A stretch of 64,000 nt of DNA, from assembly GCA_037178625.1 (NCBI GenBank), contig CM074128.1, positions 496,001-560,000 on the forward strand. The letters run 5' to 3'. Below the pieces are notes generated by a model. It worked only from the letters and a program-made list of their open reading frames with translations, was not told where the DNA came from and did no database searches. How positions within the stretch are numbered: the first letter of the stretch is position 1; every line of letters begins with the position of its first letter. Shown here piece after piece: positions 1 to 10,480 of this stretch. The stretch is from Skeletonema tropicum (taxonomy: Eukaryota; Bacillariophyta; Thalassiosirophyceae; Thalassiosirales; Thalassiosiraceae). The position numbers and the translations under genes were made by a program.

Positions 1-2
1 TT

Positions 3-3000
3 AGTCGAAGGGACAGATACGGTGTGATACAGCTACTTATCAAAGAGTACCCTGATGCAGTGAAGGAGGCAGATATATTTGGACAACTGCCGCTGCATGT
101 TGCCCTCGCAAGAGATGCGTCGGTGGAAGTGATACAGCTGCTTATCAAAGAATATCCTGATAGAGTGAAGAAGAAAGACGGATATGGAAATCATCCGCTG
201 CAAATTGCCCTCTCAAGACCTTTCTTGTCGGTGGAAGTGATACATCTGCTCGTTAAAGAATATCCTGATGCTTTGAAGGAGAAAGATGACAATGGAAACC
301 TGCCGCTGCATGTTGCCATCAAAGAGCGTGCGTCGGAAGATGTGGTACAACTACTCATTAAAAAATATCCTGATGCAGCGAAGGAGAAAGATGAAAATGG
401 AGACCTACCGCTGCATCTTGCCGCCGAAAATGGTGCATCGGAAGGAGTGATACAGATACTTATAAAAAAATTTCCTGATGCAGTGAACGTTAAAGGTAAA
501 TATGGAAATCCTCCGCTATCCCTTCCTCATATCAAGGGAATATATGAAAGGGATTTCGTCCACAAATTAACGAGGAGCAAAGGTCTCCTTGGTGATCATG
601 CCAAAGCCAAAGACCTTCTTGGTGTGAAAGAAGAAGCCCATGCGATTGCTGATACAATTGCCTTTGAGGACTTACAAACTCCATTTGTTGTTGGAATCTT
701 GGGAGGTTGGGGATCGGGCAAAAGCTTGACTTTCAATCTAATTTTGGAGCGCTTGAAGGAGATACAAAAGTATGATCTAACAAATGTGGTTCTCAAAGAT
801 AATTCCTCATTATGTTGGCCATGTCTACCCGATTATGTTTGATGTATGGACATATGCAAAGGGTTGTCTCTGGGCAGGCATGATGAACCGTATCTTGACG
901 AAACTCAACGACCAATTGGATTTGGAGGCAGCAATTGGACCAGAGCTTCTCGAGAAAGGAGTGAGCGTGATTGAACTTATGGACCAGCTCACTACTAGAG
1001 GTGAGATCAAGTATCTGAAAGAAGCTATGAAGGGCGAAAGTGTGCAACGAGCGATTTCCGAATGGAAGCCAAAAGGTGGAAACATTACAAAAGCCTTGAT
1101 CAATGCCACAAATAGTAACTATGAAAAGGAAGTGAAAGACCTTGCGAAGAAGAAGCAAAAACTTCATAGCTTTCTTGCGTTGGAGGATGTTACTGCAGAG
1201 AAAAACACCAAAATTCAACCAGAAATCAAAAAGCTCCTCAAAGACGCCTACAAGCAATACGCCAAAGAAAATGAAAAGGATCCAATTCCTCAGACCGTTG
1301 ACGCTGCAATCCAAGCTTCGGTAGAAGATTAGAGCTGTAGTTCTTTTGATTATGGTGGTGATGGATTGAGGGAGGTGGGCTCAAATTTTGCTGCGGTGTT
1401 TCTCCTCCTCCTCCTCCTTCGTCAGATAATTTTTGAATTTGGGAGTCCGTCTCTACTGGAGTTTAGAACCGAAGCTTGCTGCTGCCGCACACAATGAACA
1501 GTATAAAGCAATTGATGGGGTTAAAGAGATATTGGGACCTCTTGAGGGCCGGAAGATTGTCACCTCTTTGGTTTACAGTGTTTCTTTTGTCATTGCTTAT
1601 TGCATTAGCACTCCCTCTAGTTCCTGAAAAAATTAGGGCAATTGATACTGCCATTGGGCCCGTTTCTGGAATATTTCTCAAGTTTAATGACGCAAGAGTT
1701 AAATTGAAGTCTGCCCAAGTAGAGATTGCCAAAGTTGCCAGTGAGATGCGTCTTGATAAAGAGCAAGTTCAAAAAGCATTGGAGGCAGCTGATGGAGCAC
1801 AGCTTTGCAGTGATGAAAACGATGAGGAGAAACAGCAAGATACTATAAGGGGGTTAAATGCAGATATCAATTCTCTTGAAGATCGTGTTTGGCTGAGGAA
1901 GGGCGATTCACTGAGCAAGGTTGTTGCAGATAGAGTCGGGTCAAACAACTACAAGGAACATCTAGGAGTAGTGCATCAGGCACAAAAAGATCTCGAACAC
2001 ATATCACATGCAATGTTGAGCAGCTCACAAAGAAAATGCTTTCCGCGGGGTGACCCTCGCATTGTGCTTTTCATTGATGACCTTGACCGTTGCCCTCCAA
2101 AGAAAGTTGTAGAGACTCTCGAGGCCGTGCAGCTGCTTGTGAAAACGAAACTGTTTGTGGTTGTCTTGGCAATTGATGCTCAGTATGTAACGCTTTGTTT
2201 GGAGAATGAATACCAAAATGTCCTCAGACCAGAACGGCACTCATCTGGCTTGGACTACATCGAGAAGATAATTCAGCTACCATATCGCGTGTCACCAATA
2301 AGTGCCGAATACATGGAGCCATATCTTCAAGAACAAATGAAAGCGAAGAAGAAGGGAACTCCTGAACATTCTGCTCGCAAAAATTCTAGACCTGCGCAAG
2401 AGACAATGAATTTGGATAAGGTCAGTCGTGAATTTTCTGCTTGCAATGAAGTTCGTGTGATAAAAGAGGGTTCATCAGCGGAGGTGAGCGACGAATCAAA
2501 ATCTCCCAGGTCAAATAATGATGATAATCAAACTGTGGGGCAACCAAACGTGTAGACGCCTATGTCGCCTGATAACATGATATCAGGATATGGATCATTA
2601 GATGCAACGAATGTAGATGTGCCCAAAAAGAGACCTATGATTGAGACAAGACAAATTAAATCAGAGGAACCATTGCTTGTGATCTCTACTGAGGAACTTG
2701 ATTTTACTTGTGAAGAGCTTCAATCCCTAAAAGATGCATGCGTGTTATCTGGTGTAGGCCCACGGTCTGGCAGGCGGATAGTAAATGTTTTCAAGCTCAT
2801 GAAGATTATATGGTATAAGAGGGATCAGACAGTAGACATATCAGATGGAGCAAGTATGAAAGAGGCGTGTGTGTTGATTCTGGCTTTATGTGCATCAAAT
2901 TCCAAAAGGGTGCGCCAAGAGATGTGCAAGGTTCTTGCCAAGATTGAAAAAACTATGAGTATGCCTACCTGTGGCAACTTGAAAATCTTCATTCAAAACA

Positions 3001-3200
3001 CTCTCGGAGGAAAGGGGGAGCATGTATATGGCACTCCTTTGAATGTGATATATAACGAAAAATGCGACGGTATATTTGAAGAGGTATTGTGGAAGAACGA
3101 TGAAGAATGGAATCTAGTGAAGAAGGATTTGCGGCTGTTACGATCCTTTTCATTTGTTGGGGAGTACAACGAAGTAATTGAGGACATCCATTCTTCATAG
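3..3200 (+). pseudogene. Ankyrin-repeat KAP P-loop NTPase (Kidins220-like), interrupted
   Basis: Four adjoining reading blocks together match one ankyrin plus KAP NTPase. Block 3-842, open at the window edge, has about five 33-34 residue ankyrin repeats (LLIKEYPDAVKEKD, LPLHLA) and then a Walker A, GGWGSGKS. Block 781-1332 continues in another frame with PIMFDVWTYAKG, the conserved strand after the P-loop. Block 1476-2555 has a membrane helix (PLWFTVFLLSLLIALAL) and the KAP Walker B, LFIDDLDRCPP. Block 2562-3200 has the C-terminal GVGPRSGRRIVNVFKLMKI helix. Ankyrin repeats plus KAP with a membrane helix inside the NTPase is the Kidins220/ARMS layout; KAP ATPases act at the inner face of membranes. 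Breaks: a frameshift near 798-812, a stop at 1330-1332 and an in-frame TAG at 2553-2555. The last two could be introns; the first has no plausible intron. The 5' end lies outside the window. A decayed copy or sequence errors are both possible. Confidence 0.7.
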
Positions 3201-3263
3201 ACCAAGACATGCTTGTCACAAGTTGCTAACTTGTGACATTAGTAGGGTAGATGATAATGGCAT

Positions 3264-4739
3264 TTACTTTTGAATGAAGGTGCTGTCATCACTTGCGATA
3301 AGCTTCACTGAAAATGTGATCTCCTTCAGCTTGATATCAGGTTCCCCACTCTCTGTTACTTCAATTTGAGGTCGATTCACTGTAACTTTGACAGTATCAC
3401 CAGGCTTGTATTCCTCAATCGCTTTGAACAAATCTCCCTCTTTCTCAATCGACGCTCCTTCCACTGCAATGATTATGTCACCAATTTCAATGATTCCACT
3501 GTCCGTTCGTCGTAGTCCCTTGAGTCCTGCTGCTGCAGCTGGAGTACCTGGCTTGACTTCCAAAATCAGTACACCTTTGGTTATTCCGAGAGCCTGTCGA
3601 GCTTGTTTACTGTCGAGGATTGACAAACCAATCAAGGGTCGGACGATTTGTCCATTTTCAATCAGTTGAGTCACAATGTAGTTGACAGTATCCACTGGAA
3701 TTGCAAAGCCGACTCCTGCGCTGGCCCCACTTGGAGAATAAATTGCTGTGGTCATTCCAATAACTCGTCCTTTGCTATCTAGGAGTGGGCCGCCGGAGTT
3801 TCCAGGATTGATGGCGGCATCCGTCTGAATCACATTACTTATAGGTCTGCCACTTGGACTTTTCACTTCCCGTCCAATACCGCTAATCACGCCAGTCGTT
3901 AAGGTGTGATCCAAACCAAATGGATTTCCAATGGCCAATGATCCTTGACCAACACGTAACCCCGTAGATGTCCCAAGTTGGATCGGACGAAGTTGATTCT
4001 TAATCGGTGAGTTATCTTCGGTATCAACCTTTAGCACGGCAATATCTTTTGTTGGATCAACTCCCACAACTTTCGCCTTGTATACAGTTCTCGTAAAGTC
4101 TTTAAAGGTAGTTGACCCATTAGCTCCCAGTGCACCTGGTCGTACCGAAGTGTATGCCGGTTCAATCGCAGTACTGGACGATTTCATCCCATTATTCGGT
4201 GTAAGTATAGCAATTTGAGCCGATTTCGCTTGTTGAATGACATGAAAGTTGGTCACAATATGCCCCTCATTATCCCATATGAATCCAGATCCACTCCCAA
4301 TGGGTATCTCCATGATATCTGTGGAGAATACATCCTGCTTTTGTTTGAAGGTGTCAATGTACACGACGCTGGGGGCAACTCGTTCAAATATGGAGATGCG
4401 GGCTTCTTCCTCGGAATCGGCGCAGAGTGTTGATGGTGATAGGGCGACGTTGGTTTGTTCTACTGTTGTTGAGGTTGGAACTGCTGCCGAGGCGGTATTC
4501 GTTTCGCCGAGTAGAAATGGAAGCGTGTAGATTGGTACGATGGAAAGTAATTTTCTTCGTTGATTGTCTGGAGATGATGATGATGATAACGCATCATCAT
4601 CATCAGCTGCGACAAAGGTGATATGTTTGTTACGTAGCCTGCTCTTTGTTGTCATTCGACACGGCCGCAGGACAAAGGATGCAGCCTGATGATAAGATGT
4701 CAAAAAGATAGTTATGCCGACAACATATAATCTCATCAT
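3264..4739 (-). CDS. Plastid Deg/HtrA serine protease with PDZ domain
   Basis: A 491-residue trypsin-fold Deg protease. Numbering from the ATG at 4739, the triad is His166 (TNFHVI), Asp232 (TKDIAVLKV) and Ser315 (GNSGGPLL). A C-terminal PDZ domain holds LIGLSILDS, GVLILEVKPGTPAAAAGLKG and GDIIIAVEG. The N terminus has a hydrophobic signal peptide ending in AASF, the ASAFAP-type plastid motif of diatoms. Behind it is a second targeting signal: a twin arginine (QRRKLL, residues 61-62), a hydrophobic run and an ASA site near 83-85. That pattern suggests Tat-type transfer to the thylakoid lumen, where Deg1-type proteases degrade damaged photosystem II proteins. The size and single PDZ fit plant-type Deg1/Deg8. 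One exon. Residues 1-2 of the longer open frame start with GTG, so the ATG at 4739 is preferred. Its upstream region is shared with the oxidoreductase at 8916 and split by a transposon. Confidence 0.9.
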   Translation of the reverse strand: MMRLYVVGITIFLTSYHQAASFVLRPCRMTTKSRLRNKHITFVAADDDDALSSSSSPDNQRRKLLSIVPIYTLPFLLGETNTASAAVPTSTTVEQTNVALSPSTLCADSEEEARISIFERVAPSVVYIDTFKQKQDVFSTDIMEIPIGSGSGFIWDNEGHIVTNFHVIQQAKSAQIAILTPNNGMKSSSTAIEPAYTSVRPGALGANGSTTFKDFTRTVYKAKVVGVDPTKDIAVLKVDTEDNSPIKNQLRPIQLGTSTGLRVGQGSLAIGNPFGLDHTLTTGVISGIGREVKSPSGRPISNVIQTDAAINPGNSGGPLLDSKGRVIGMTTAIYSPSGASAGVGFAIPVDTVNYIVTQLIENGQIVRPLIGLSILDSKQARQALGITKGVLILEVKPGTPAAAAGLKGLRRTDSGIIEIGDIIIAVEGASIEKEGDLFKAIEEYKPGDTVKVTVNRPQIEVTESGEPDIKLKEITFSVKLIASDDSTFIQK

Positions 4740-5150
4740 GGTCACGATCTTGATGATAGTATATCAGTATATTATCTCGGGGAAGTTTATGAATTTGCAG
4801 CGGTTATTGCTGATAGGTTGGCCTACCTTACTCTTCTTTCGTACTCTTTTGATAAGTACAATACCCGGCGACTGAAGAATTCTTTTTCAGCTTCGAATAC
4901 ATGCCATTGTCCGAAGCAGATTGCATTGCATGTTGCATGCAGAGAAAGCATTCAGCACAAGCAAGCTAGCTCTAGCTAGCTAGCGAAGATCAAAGATCTT
5001 CGGCGGGCCGGCCGAAGATCTTCCGATCTATCTCGATGTGTCAGCATTTTTCGGATGGACATCTTAATTTTTGCGCTTTTGGCGACTTTTGGTTTTGGCG
5101 CGACACAAACGCACGAAGCATTTTTTTTTTTCTTGAACGAGAAGTACTTA
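4740..5150. promoter_or_regulatory. Upstream region of the Deg gene, left half of a split divergent promoter
   Basis: This 411-bp stretch has no coding potential. It is the 5' region of the minus-strand Deg gene and, before the transposon at 5151-8841 arrived, would have run on to the plus-strand oxidoreductase at 8916, giving a bidirectional intergenic region of about 485 bp. It holds a run of AGCT/CTAG-type short palindromes around 4969-4984 and the perfect inverted repeat listed separately. No TATA box could be assigned with confidence. Confidence 0.5.
4993..5022. repeat. 12-bp perfect inverted repeat, 6-bp loop
   Basis: AAGATCTTCGGC at 4993-5004 is repeated in reverse complement at 5011-5022, with a GC-rich spacer of six bases. 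Part of the arm (AAGATCTT) is itself palindromic. It lies about 255 bp upstream of the Deg start codon. It could be a protein-binding site or a cruciform; nothing in the sequence decides. Confidence 0.75.
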
Positions 5151-5480
5151 CTACAGAGTTAAAAACAATTGTCGTTTTTGAAAAAATAAGAGTAAAAAAA
5201 TAAAAAATAAGGGAAAATTTATTTTTTAGTTAACTTTTTATCTCACTCAACTACAGCACATAACACCATGACGTTCCGTCCATTGAAGGCCGCTAGACGC
5301 CCCCCCCTGCACCGCTAGCGACAGCAACCACCTCGGCACTAACATAGGCAGCTATCATGACGAAATCTAGGCGGTAAGGGGTGGGTGAGCCGTCCAATAG
5401 TATCAAAAACACGACGAACACGACGAAAAAGTTAATAAATAATAATAAATCAGAGTTGACAGCGGCACGGAAGCGGAATG
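5151..5480 (+). repeat. Left terminal inverted repeat of the 3.7 kb transposon
   Basis: Matches the reverse complement of 8512-8841 from the terminal CTACAGAGTT to the inner GCGGAATG, with only scattered differences (for example GGGTGGGTGAG here against GGCGGGTGAG). It includes an AT-rich outer stretch and a run of seven or eight C. Confidence 0.9.
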
Positions 5481-5707
5481 ACTGTACTTGGACCTGCGCT
5501 TGGGCCGGTTTGCTCTATCGTGAATGTATAGTAAAGGGCAAAGATTGTATGGCTACTCTTGTAGACTGGTCTTATCAAGATTGCGGTCCAGAATGTCATG
5601 CGAACGCGCTGGATGATCGCATGACAAAAGGCAAGATAAAGTTTGACAAAGACAGGGGGCGTTTTGTTCTAAACATTGCTGTCACTACCAAAGTCTACAA
5701 TCATTGA
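5480..5707 (+). pseudogene. Unrecognised cysteine-containing ORF remnant inside the transposon
   Basis: A plus-strand frame leaves the left inverted repeat and continues to a stop at 5705-5707. It contains NDCTWTCAWAGLLYREC, VDWSYQDCGPEC and KFDKDRGRFVLNI. It has no ATG near its 5' end (the frame opens on GTG inside the repeat), so it is more likely part of a larger decayed element protein than a gene. The spacing of Cys and Trp is suggestive of a zinc-binding fold, but I do not recognise the family. Confidence 0.3.
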
Positions 5708-6614
5708 TGAACAAAGAGTTGGACGATAGTATCCGTCCGTGGATAGTGGTGAAAAGAAAATCGGAACTACCGGCTATTGCTGGACGTGAACCAAAAAAGA
5801 TTCTGTAATAACTGAAATTGATCTTAGAGAAGTAGTATCAGTAGATAGCAGCGACATCGACACTGATGAAGATCATGATGCTGATGCGGACGCCAACAAT
5901 AAATAATGCTGATGTCAACAATAATGGCCTCGGAGTAGCGAGGGCAAGGCAGCGAAGAAGAAGAAGATTAGGGGGAAGCACCGAGTAAGAAGAGTTGACA
6001 GTTGAGATGGCGGCTACATGAGTTCATTCCACCCTGGATACAACAACGGTAGCGATAGCAATAGGGATACTCAATCATTTGTAGAGTTATTGACTCTCTG
6101 CGGCGAATAATGTCTCAAGACTATGGCCGGTGCTGGGACAGTCTATCATCTAGCAGAAGCACAAAACAGATGATCAGAGACACTTCATAGCAGAACTAAC
6201 AGGGGCCGTCCAAGCGGCACTTTGGATGGAAATATCCATATCAGTCAGCTTCAGAGAGTAGGAGCTCACCAAAGATATTGCAACAATAGAATGAGTCTAA
6301 TTTCCACTGCACCAAGAGTCATCGCTGCGCAACTAGTGTCAAAGCGGTAGCACCAACAGGAGGGCGTTAGTAGTGAGATTATCTCCTCCCCCTTGTATGC
6401 CAAATCAGATGTCAACAAGGTCGTCGATGTCGACAATGCCATCATCAACGTCGACCTTTCAGGATAGGTCGAATGGGGTATTCAAACACGTCAGATACGT
6501 CAGATATGACGGCGTTGCTCTGCAATCGGACGTTAACTTGACTACTGTGGCTAAGGAGCGAAGAGCAAGGTCTGCTCGGAAATAGCTAGCGGCTCCCGAC
6601 AACATCCAATCAAG

Positions 6615-6797
6615 ATGAGTGCTGCATGTGAGGCCGCTAACAGTACTCCTGAAATTGGCTCCTCACAACCGATCGCGTCTCAGCTAATGAACAATAGCGA
6701 CCTTGATTATGGAGATGATGACAGCGCTCGAAAGAGGAGGAGGAAGAAGAGCCACGGCAAGAAGAGGAAAGATGTCCAGAAAGATAATAGTTCCTAA
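6615..6797 (+). CDS. Small basic ORF inside the transposon, unknown
   Basis: A 60-residue ATG-initiated frame ending in a Lys/Arg cluster (ARKRRRKKSHGKKRKD) that looks like a nuclear-localisation signal. It could be the remaining 3' end of a transposase gene or chance coding. There is no homologous copy in the window to test it. The rest of 5708-8511 holds no frame I can interpret. Confidence 0.2.
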   Translation: MSAACEAANSTPEIGSSQPIASQLMNNSDLDYGDDDSARKRRRKKSHGKKRKDVQKDNSS

Positions 6798-8511
6798 TGT
6801 AGTGCATATGTTTCATAGATTCATTTTATCATCTCTCTAAAACCTCACACCCTAGAGTCACGCCTCCTCAGACGGGCCATATTATATGCACAGCTTGAAC
6901 AGCTCGTGGAACCCACATAGAACTGCCCAATTCTTTCGTACATCAAACCAACCCATTCAATGCTTCGATAGTCAATATGGTGGGCGGCAGATAACTCTAT
7001 GAATCGCTTCGTAGATGGTGTCGTAAATCTCACCCCCTTTGTGTGACGAAAGATTGTCATTTACATCAAAGTCACTTGGGTTTGTCATCTTTGAAATTTG
7101 GAAACACATCTTCTCCGAGAAGGATTGATAGCCTTCAATTGTTTCTCTGTACCAAATTCAGGCTCTCTTTTGAACCCTTAACACGTGAAGGAAGGGAGGG
7201 ATTGTCGGGCTCAATGAACATGGATCACAACGACCTTCGTCTGACCGTGGTGTCAGCCCTCCGCATACGAAGACCTTTTACAGCATGCCAATAACTTACC
7301 GATGCGTCTTCAAGATGGAATGCCATTCTCTCCGCCTATCAATCGCTCCATTGGCATATCCTTTATCACCCACGAGAAATCGAAGTGTGTGTGTAACTTG
7401 GCCTTAGGGCATTACACGTCTTTCCCGACTAATGGACTGACGAGTCCTCAGGCAGTGTTCGTGCAAGCCCTCTAAGCACTTGCTGATAGAAATAAATGAC
7501 TACACTAAACCCCCATTTGAAGTTCCAGCTATCCAACCCCTTCATGCAGTATCATCCAGAGACGTCTGTGATCCCACTTCAGACGCGTCCTCAGATACAA
7601 TAGAAGAGGCATCCTCTTCCCTATCCAGATCGGCATCAAACGGCTGTTCACACCACCACCGGCGGGAGCTGGTACCGCGTAGTCTCTTACCATTCCTACA
7701 AAAATCAGGAATTGAGGGCTTCCGGATGTAGGCCACAATAGTCTTCCTCCTCCGGTCGATATACTCCATCAGAGTGTACAACCTCTTCTAAAACCTCTTC
7801 CTAGCTGGAAAAGCCACACTCCAGTCTGGCGGTTCGTAGGTCGATTCTTCCTTGCCATAGGGCAAGCATCTCGATAATAGAAGCCTTCCAAACATCTCAC
7901 GGAAATCGAAGTTCCAGAAGCATAAGTGGAGATAGGTATTCTTTGGCGTGATTGCTGATACTTACGCTGTTGTACTCCCTTACTCCCCTTCTTCGTAGCC
8001 AAATTAAGACATTTTTCCTCGGTGTTTGCTAGTACTCGTTGCCACAAAAGTAGAAGATTCCTCCCGAGATGACTGCGACCAAATCAGTTTGAATAAAGCC
8101 AGTAGGAAAAGATGTTCCCCCGTCATGACTGTCTTGCATTATTTGTTTCGTGTCGTATCAACGGTTCTACCCTTCCCATCCAGCTCACAGCAGCGCACCA
8201 TGGCCCTATCCACTTCTCTTCCATCTTAGCAAAAGGCAGGCCGGCAGGCCCAACAAAAATTTCCCACACTCCACAGGATGCCCAGTCGAGCCACTCTTAC
8301 GGATAAGGAGCACTACCTGCGTTTGGCCGGGGTCCTTCAAGCTCACGCAGCACTATTAAATTCAAATAATCCGGCCTCTTCCAGCGATATGACCGCATCG
8401 ATTCCTGTCGACTGCACCTCATCATGACGGGATCCCTTTCATGTACTCTTTCTTTCCTTTCATACACATTGTCTAGACGAATTGGGATCATCAGATTGAA
8501 AGAATCGCCGA

Positions 8512-8841
8512 CATTCCGCTTCCGTGCCGCTGTCAACTCTGATTTATTATTATTTATTAACTTTTTCGTCGTGTTCGTCGTGTTTTTGATACTATTGGAC
8601 GGCTCACCCGCCCCTTACCGCCTAGATTTCGTCATGATAGCTGCCTATGTTAGTGCCGAGGTGGTTGCTGTCGCTAGCGGTGCAGGGGGGGGCGTCTAGC
8701 GGCCTTCAATGGACGGAACGTCATGGTGTTATGTGCTGTAGTTGAGTGAGATAAAAAGTTAACTAAAAAATAAATTTTCCCTTATTTTTTATTTTTTTAC
8801 TCTTATTTTTTCAAAAACGACAATTGTTTTTAACTCTGTAG
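8512..8841 (-). repeat. Right terminal inverted repeat of the 3.7 kb transposon
   Basis: Reverse complement of 5151-5480. It ends AACTCTGTAG at 8841, followed by TA. The near identity of the two arms suggests recent mobility or arm-to-arm conversion. Confidence 0.9.
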
Positions 8842-8915
8842 TATGCTATGACCATGAACACAACAACTGTGAAATTCAAATAGGACAATAGCGTAGAAAA
8901 TAATCACCCACCACC

Positions 8916-9974
8916 ATGACCGCCTCCGAAATTCCCACCGAAATGAACCGACTAGTCGTCACCTCAGCCGGAAAAGGAACCTCCGTCGCAGACTGCACCA
9001 TCGAAATTGAAACAGTTCCCACCCCCACACCCAAGTCGGGCGAGGTACTCGTCAAAGTCACCGCTGCGCCGATAAATCCAAGTGATTATGGCAGCTGGTA
9101 CAAATCAAAAGCAGAGTCGTATCCCATTGTCATGGGCTTAGAGGGATGTGGTGTTGTGGTTGCCACGGGAGGTGGATTGTCCACCTATCGTTGTCCCGTT
9201 GGGACAAAAGTGGGATTCGTCTGTGGCGGCGGCAAGCAAGGTTCCTACTCTCAATACGTGACAATGAACGCTATTACGGATATATTCCCAATGCCAGACG
9301 ATGTACCAATTGAAGACTGTGCATCCTTTATGGTGAATCCTTACACTGCCGTGGGGATTTTGGATACAGCTCAAAAGGGTGGGTCGGCAACCAAGGCGAT
9401 TGTGCATACGGCTGCAGCGTCGCAGGTGGGACAAATGCTTAATAAATTGGCGCCTATGCAAGGTATGGAAATAATCAACGTTGTACGACGTGAGGAACAA
9501 AAGAAATTATTGGAAGAGCTGGGTGCAAAGCACATTGTGGTAACGTCTGGAGAGGAAGATGTTTGGAAGAAGGAATTGAAAGCCAAGGTGAAAGAACTTG
9601 GAGCTACATGTGCATTCGATGCTGTGGCAGGTGATATGACTGGACATCTGTTGGATGTTATGCCTCCAAAGGGCACTGTTTATCTGTATGGTGGTCTTGC
9701 TGGAAATGTGGGAAATATCAATCCTTCTGATTTAATCTACAGGAAGAAACAACTCAAGTCATTTTACTTGACATCCTGGATTAAAAATGGTGGGAGTTAT
9801 CGGATGATCAAACGTATGTATTCAGCTGGAAGTCTCGTGAATTCCGGGTTGGGACAGGGCGGATGGTGTTCCTCGCAATTTGAGGATGTTACAATGGAGA
9901 AGGCTCACCAAGCGATTGTTGAAGCTCTTGGTTCTTCTATTACTGGTAAGAAGTTGAGAATTCGATTTGACTAA
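8916..9974 (+). CDS. Zinc-free medium-chain reductase (quinone oxidoreductase / enoyl reductase type)
   Basis: A 352-residue single-exon member of the medium-chain dehydrogenase/reductase superfamily. The N-terminal GroES-like half has GEVLVKVTAAPINPSDYGSW, YPIVMGLEGCGVVVATG and GGGKQGSYSQYVT. The nucleotide-binding half has a degenerate Rossmann motif, HTAAASQVGQML, then GMEIINVVRREEQ, GATCAFDAVAGD and PPKGTVYLYGG. The catalytic-zinc ligands of alcohol dehydrogenases are absent, so it belongs with NAD(P)H:quinone oxidoreductases or mitochondrial-type enoyl reductases that use NADPH on an activated double bond or quinone. No targeting sequence is evident, so a cytosolic location is inferred. 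The start ATG lies in a good context (CACCATGAC), only 74 bp from the right end of the 3.7 kb transposon, which has replaced most of its upstream region. Confidence 0.85.
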   Translation: MTASEIPTEMNRLVVTSAGKGTSVADCTIEIETVPTPTPKSGEVLVKVTAAPINPSDYGSWYKSKAESYPIVMGLEGCGVVVATGGGLSTYRCPVGTKVGFVCGGGKQGSYSQYVTMNAITDIFPMPDDVPIEDCASFMVNPYTAVGILDTAQKGGSATKAIVHTAAASQVGQMLNKLAPMQGMEIINVVRREEQKKLLEELGAKHIVVTSGEEDVWKKELKAKVKELGATCAFDAVAGDMTGHLLDVMPPKGTVYLYGGLAGNVGNINPSDLIYRKKQLKSFYLTSWIKNGGSYRMIKRMYSAGSLVNSGLGQGGWCSSQFEDVTMEKAHQAIVEALGSSITGKKLRIRFD

Positions 9975-10097
9975 AGATATAGATAAGCATTGAAGTCAAA
10001 GCATGCACATATATTATATATAAATAATTGATTGAAGTAGCGTTAGGTATTGATGTTCATTTAATGATGTGTATCTTATTTTGTGCTCCTGAATCAA

Positions 10098-10241
10098 GGA
10101 GACAGGCCTTCTGGCCATGTCCGATAAACGCGGCAGGAGACAGGCCTTCTGACCATGTCCGATAAACGCGGCAGGAGACAGGCCTTCTGGTCATGTCCGA
10201 TAAACGTGGCAGGAGACAGACTATTCTGGCCATGTCCGATT
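10098..10241 (+). repeat. 38-bp tandem repeat, 3.8 copies
   Basis: Units start at 10098, 10136, 10174 and 10212 with GGAGACAGGCCTTCTG and contain CATGTCCGATAAACG. The fourth is diverged and truncated. The copies abut with no spacers, so this is a minisatellite. A single related, inverted piece (TTATCGGACATGGCC) occurs at 13681-13695 and in each duplicate of that region. Confidence 0.9.
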
Positions 10242-10423
10242 ATGTATTCTCGGGAGGAGGAGAGGGAGATCTCTCTCTCACCAAGGCGTTCGCTTTCCAC
10301 ATCCGTCGACCAGTTAGTTCCCAGTATGCTGCACAGGCGTCTTCGGGACCAGCCCGAGCCCCTCCAGGTTTAAATTCTTCTTTCTCTACTGACACCGGTG
10401 TCTAGAGAGTAGTGACTAAAATA

Positions 10424-10424
<1 letters not shown>

Positions 10425-10456
<32 letters not shown>
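10425..10456 (+). repeat. TCTA tetranucleotide microsatellite, 8 copies
   Basis: Eight uninterrupted TCTA units. No function is implied. Confidence 0.95.
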
Positions 10457-10457
<1 letters not shown>

Positions 10458-10480
10458 AAAAGAGCTCGGTCAGGTCGCAA

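Larger units (their letters stand above)
5151..8841. mobile_element. DNA transposon with 330-bp terminal inverted repeats
   Basis: A 3.69 kb element bounded by long, nearly perfect inverted repeats (5151-5480 and 8512-8841), both 330 bp and starting CTACAGAGTT. The flanks are TA (5149-5150 and 8842-8843), consistent with a TA target duplication, although the outermost bases could be read as part of the repeats. The interior has no intact transposase: only short frames (5381-5707, 6615-6797) and broken minus-strand frames at 7542-8047 that I cannot place. It is most likely a non-autonomous or decayed member of a TA-duplicating superfamily; long terminal repeats are also seen in foldback and Mutator-like elements. 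It sits 74 bp upstream of the oxidoreductase start codon. Confidence 0.85.

Noticed and set aside
9138..9500. 120-codon antisense frame inside the oxidoreductase
   Set aside because: Shadow of a conserved coding sequence with no features of its own.
10098..10241. Regular 38-bp repeats resembling a CRISPR array
   Set aside because: The units abut directly without spacers and the setting is eukaryotic; it is a minisatellite.
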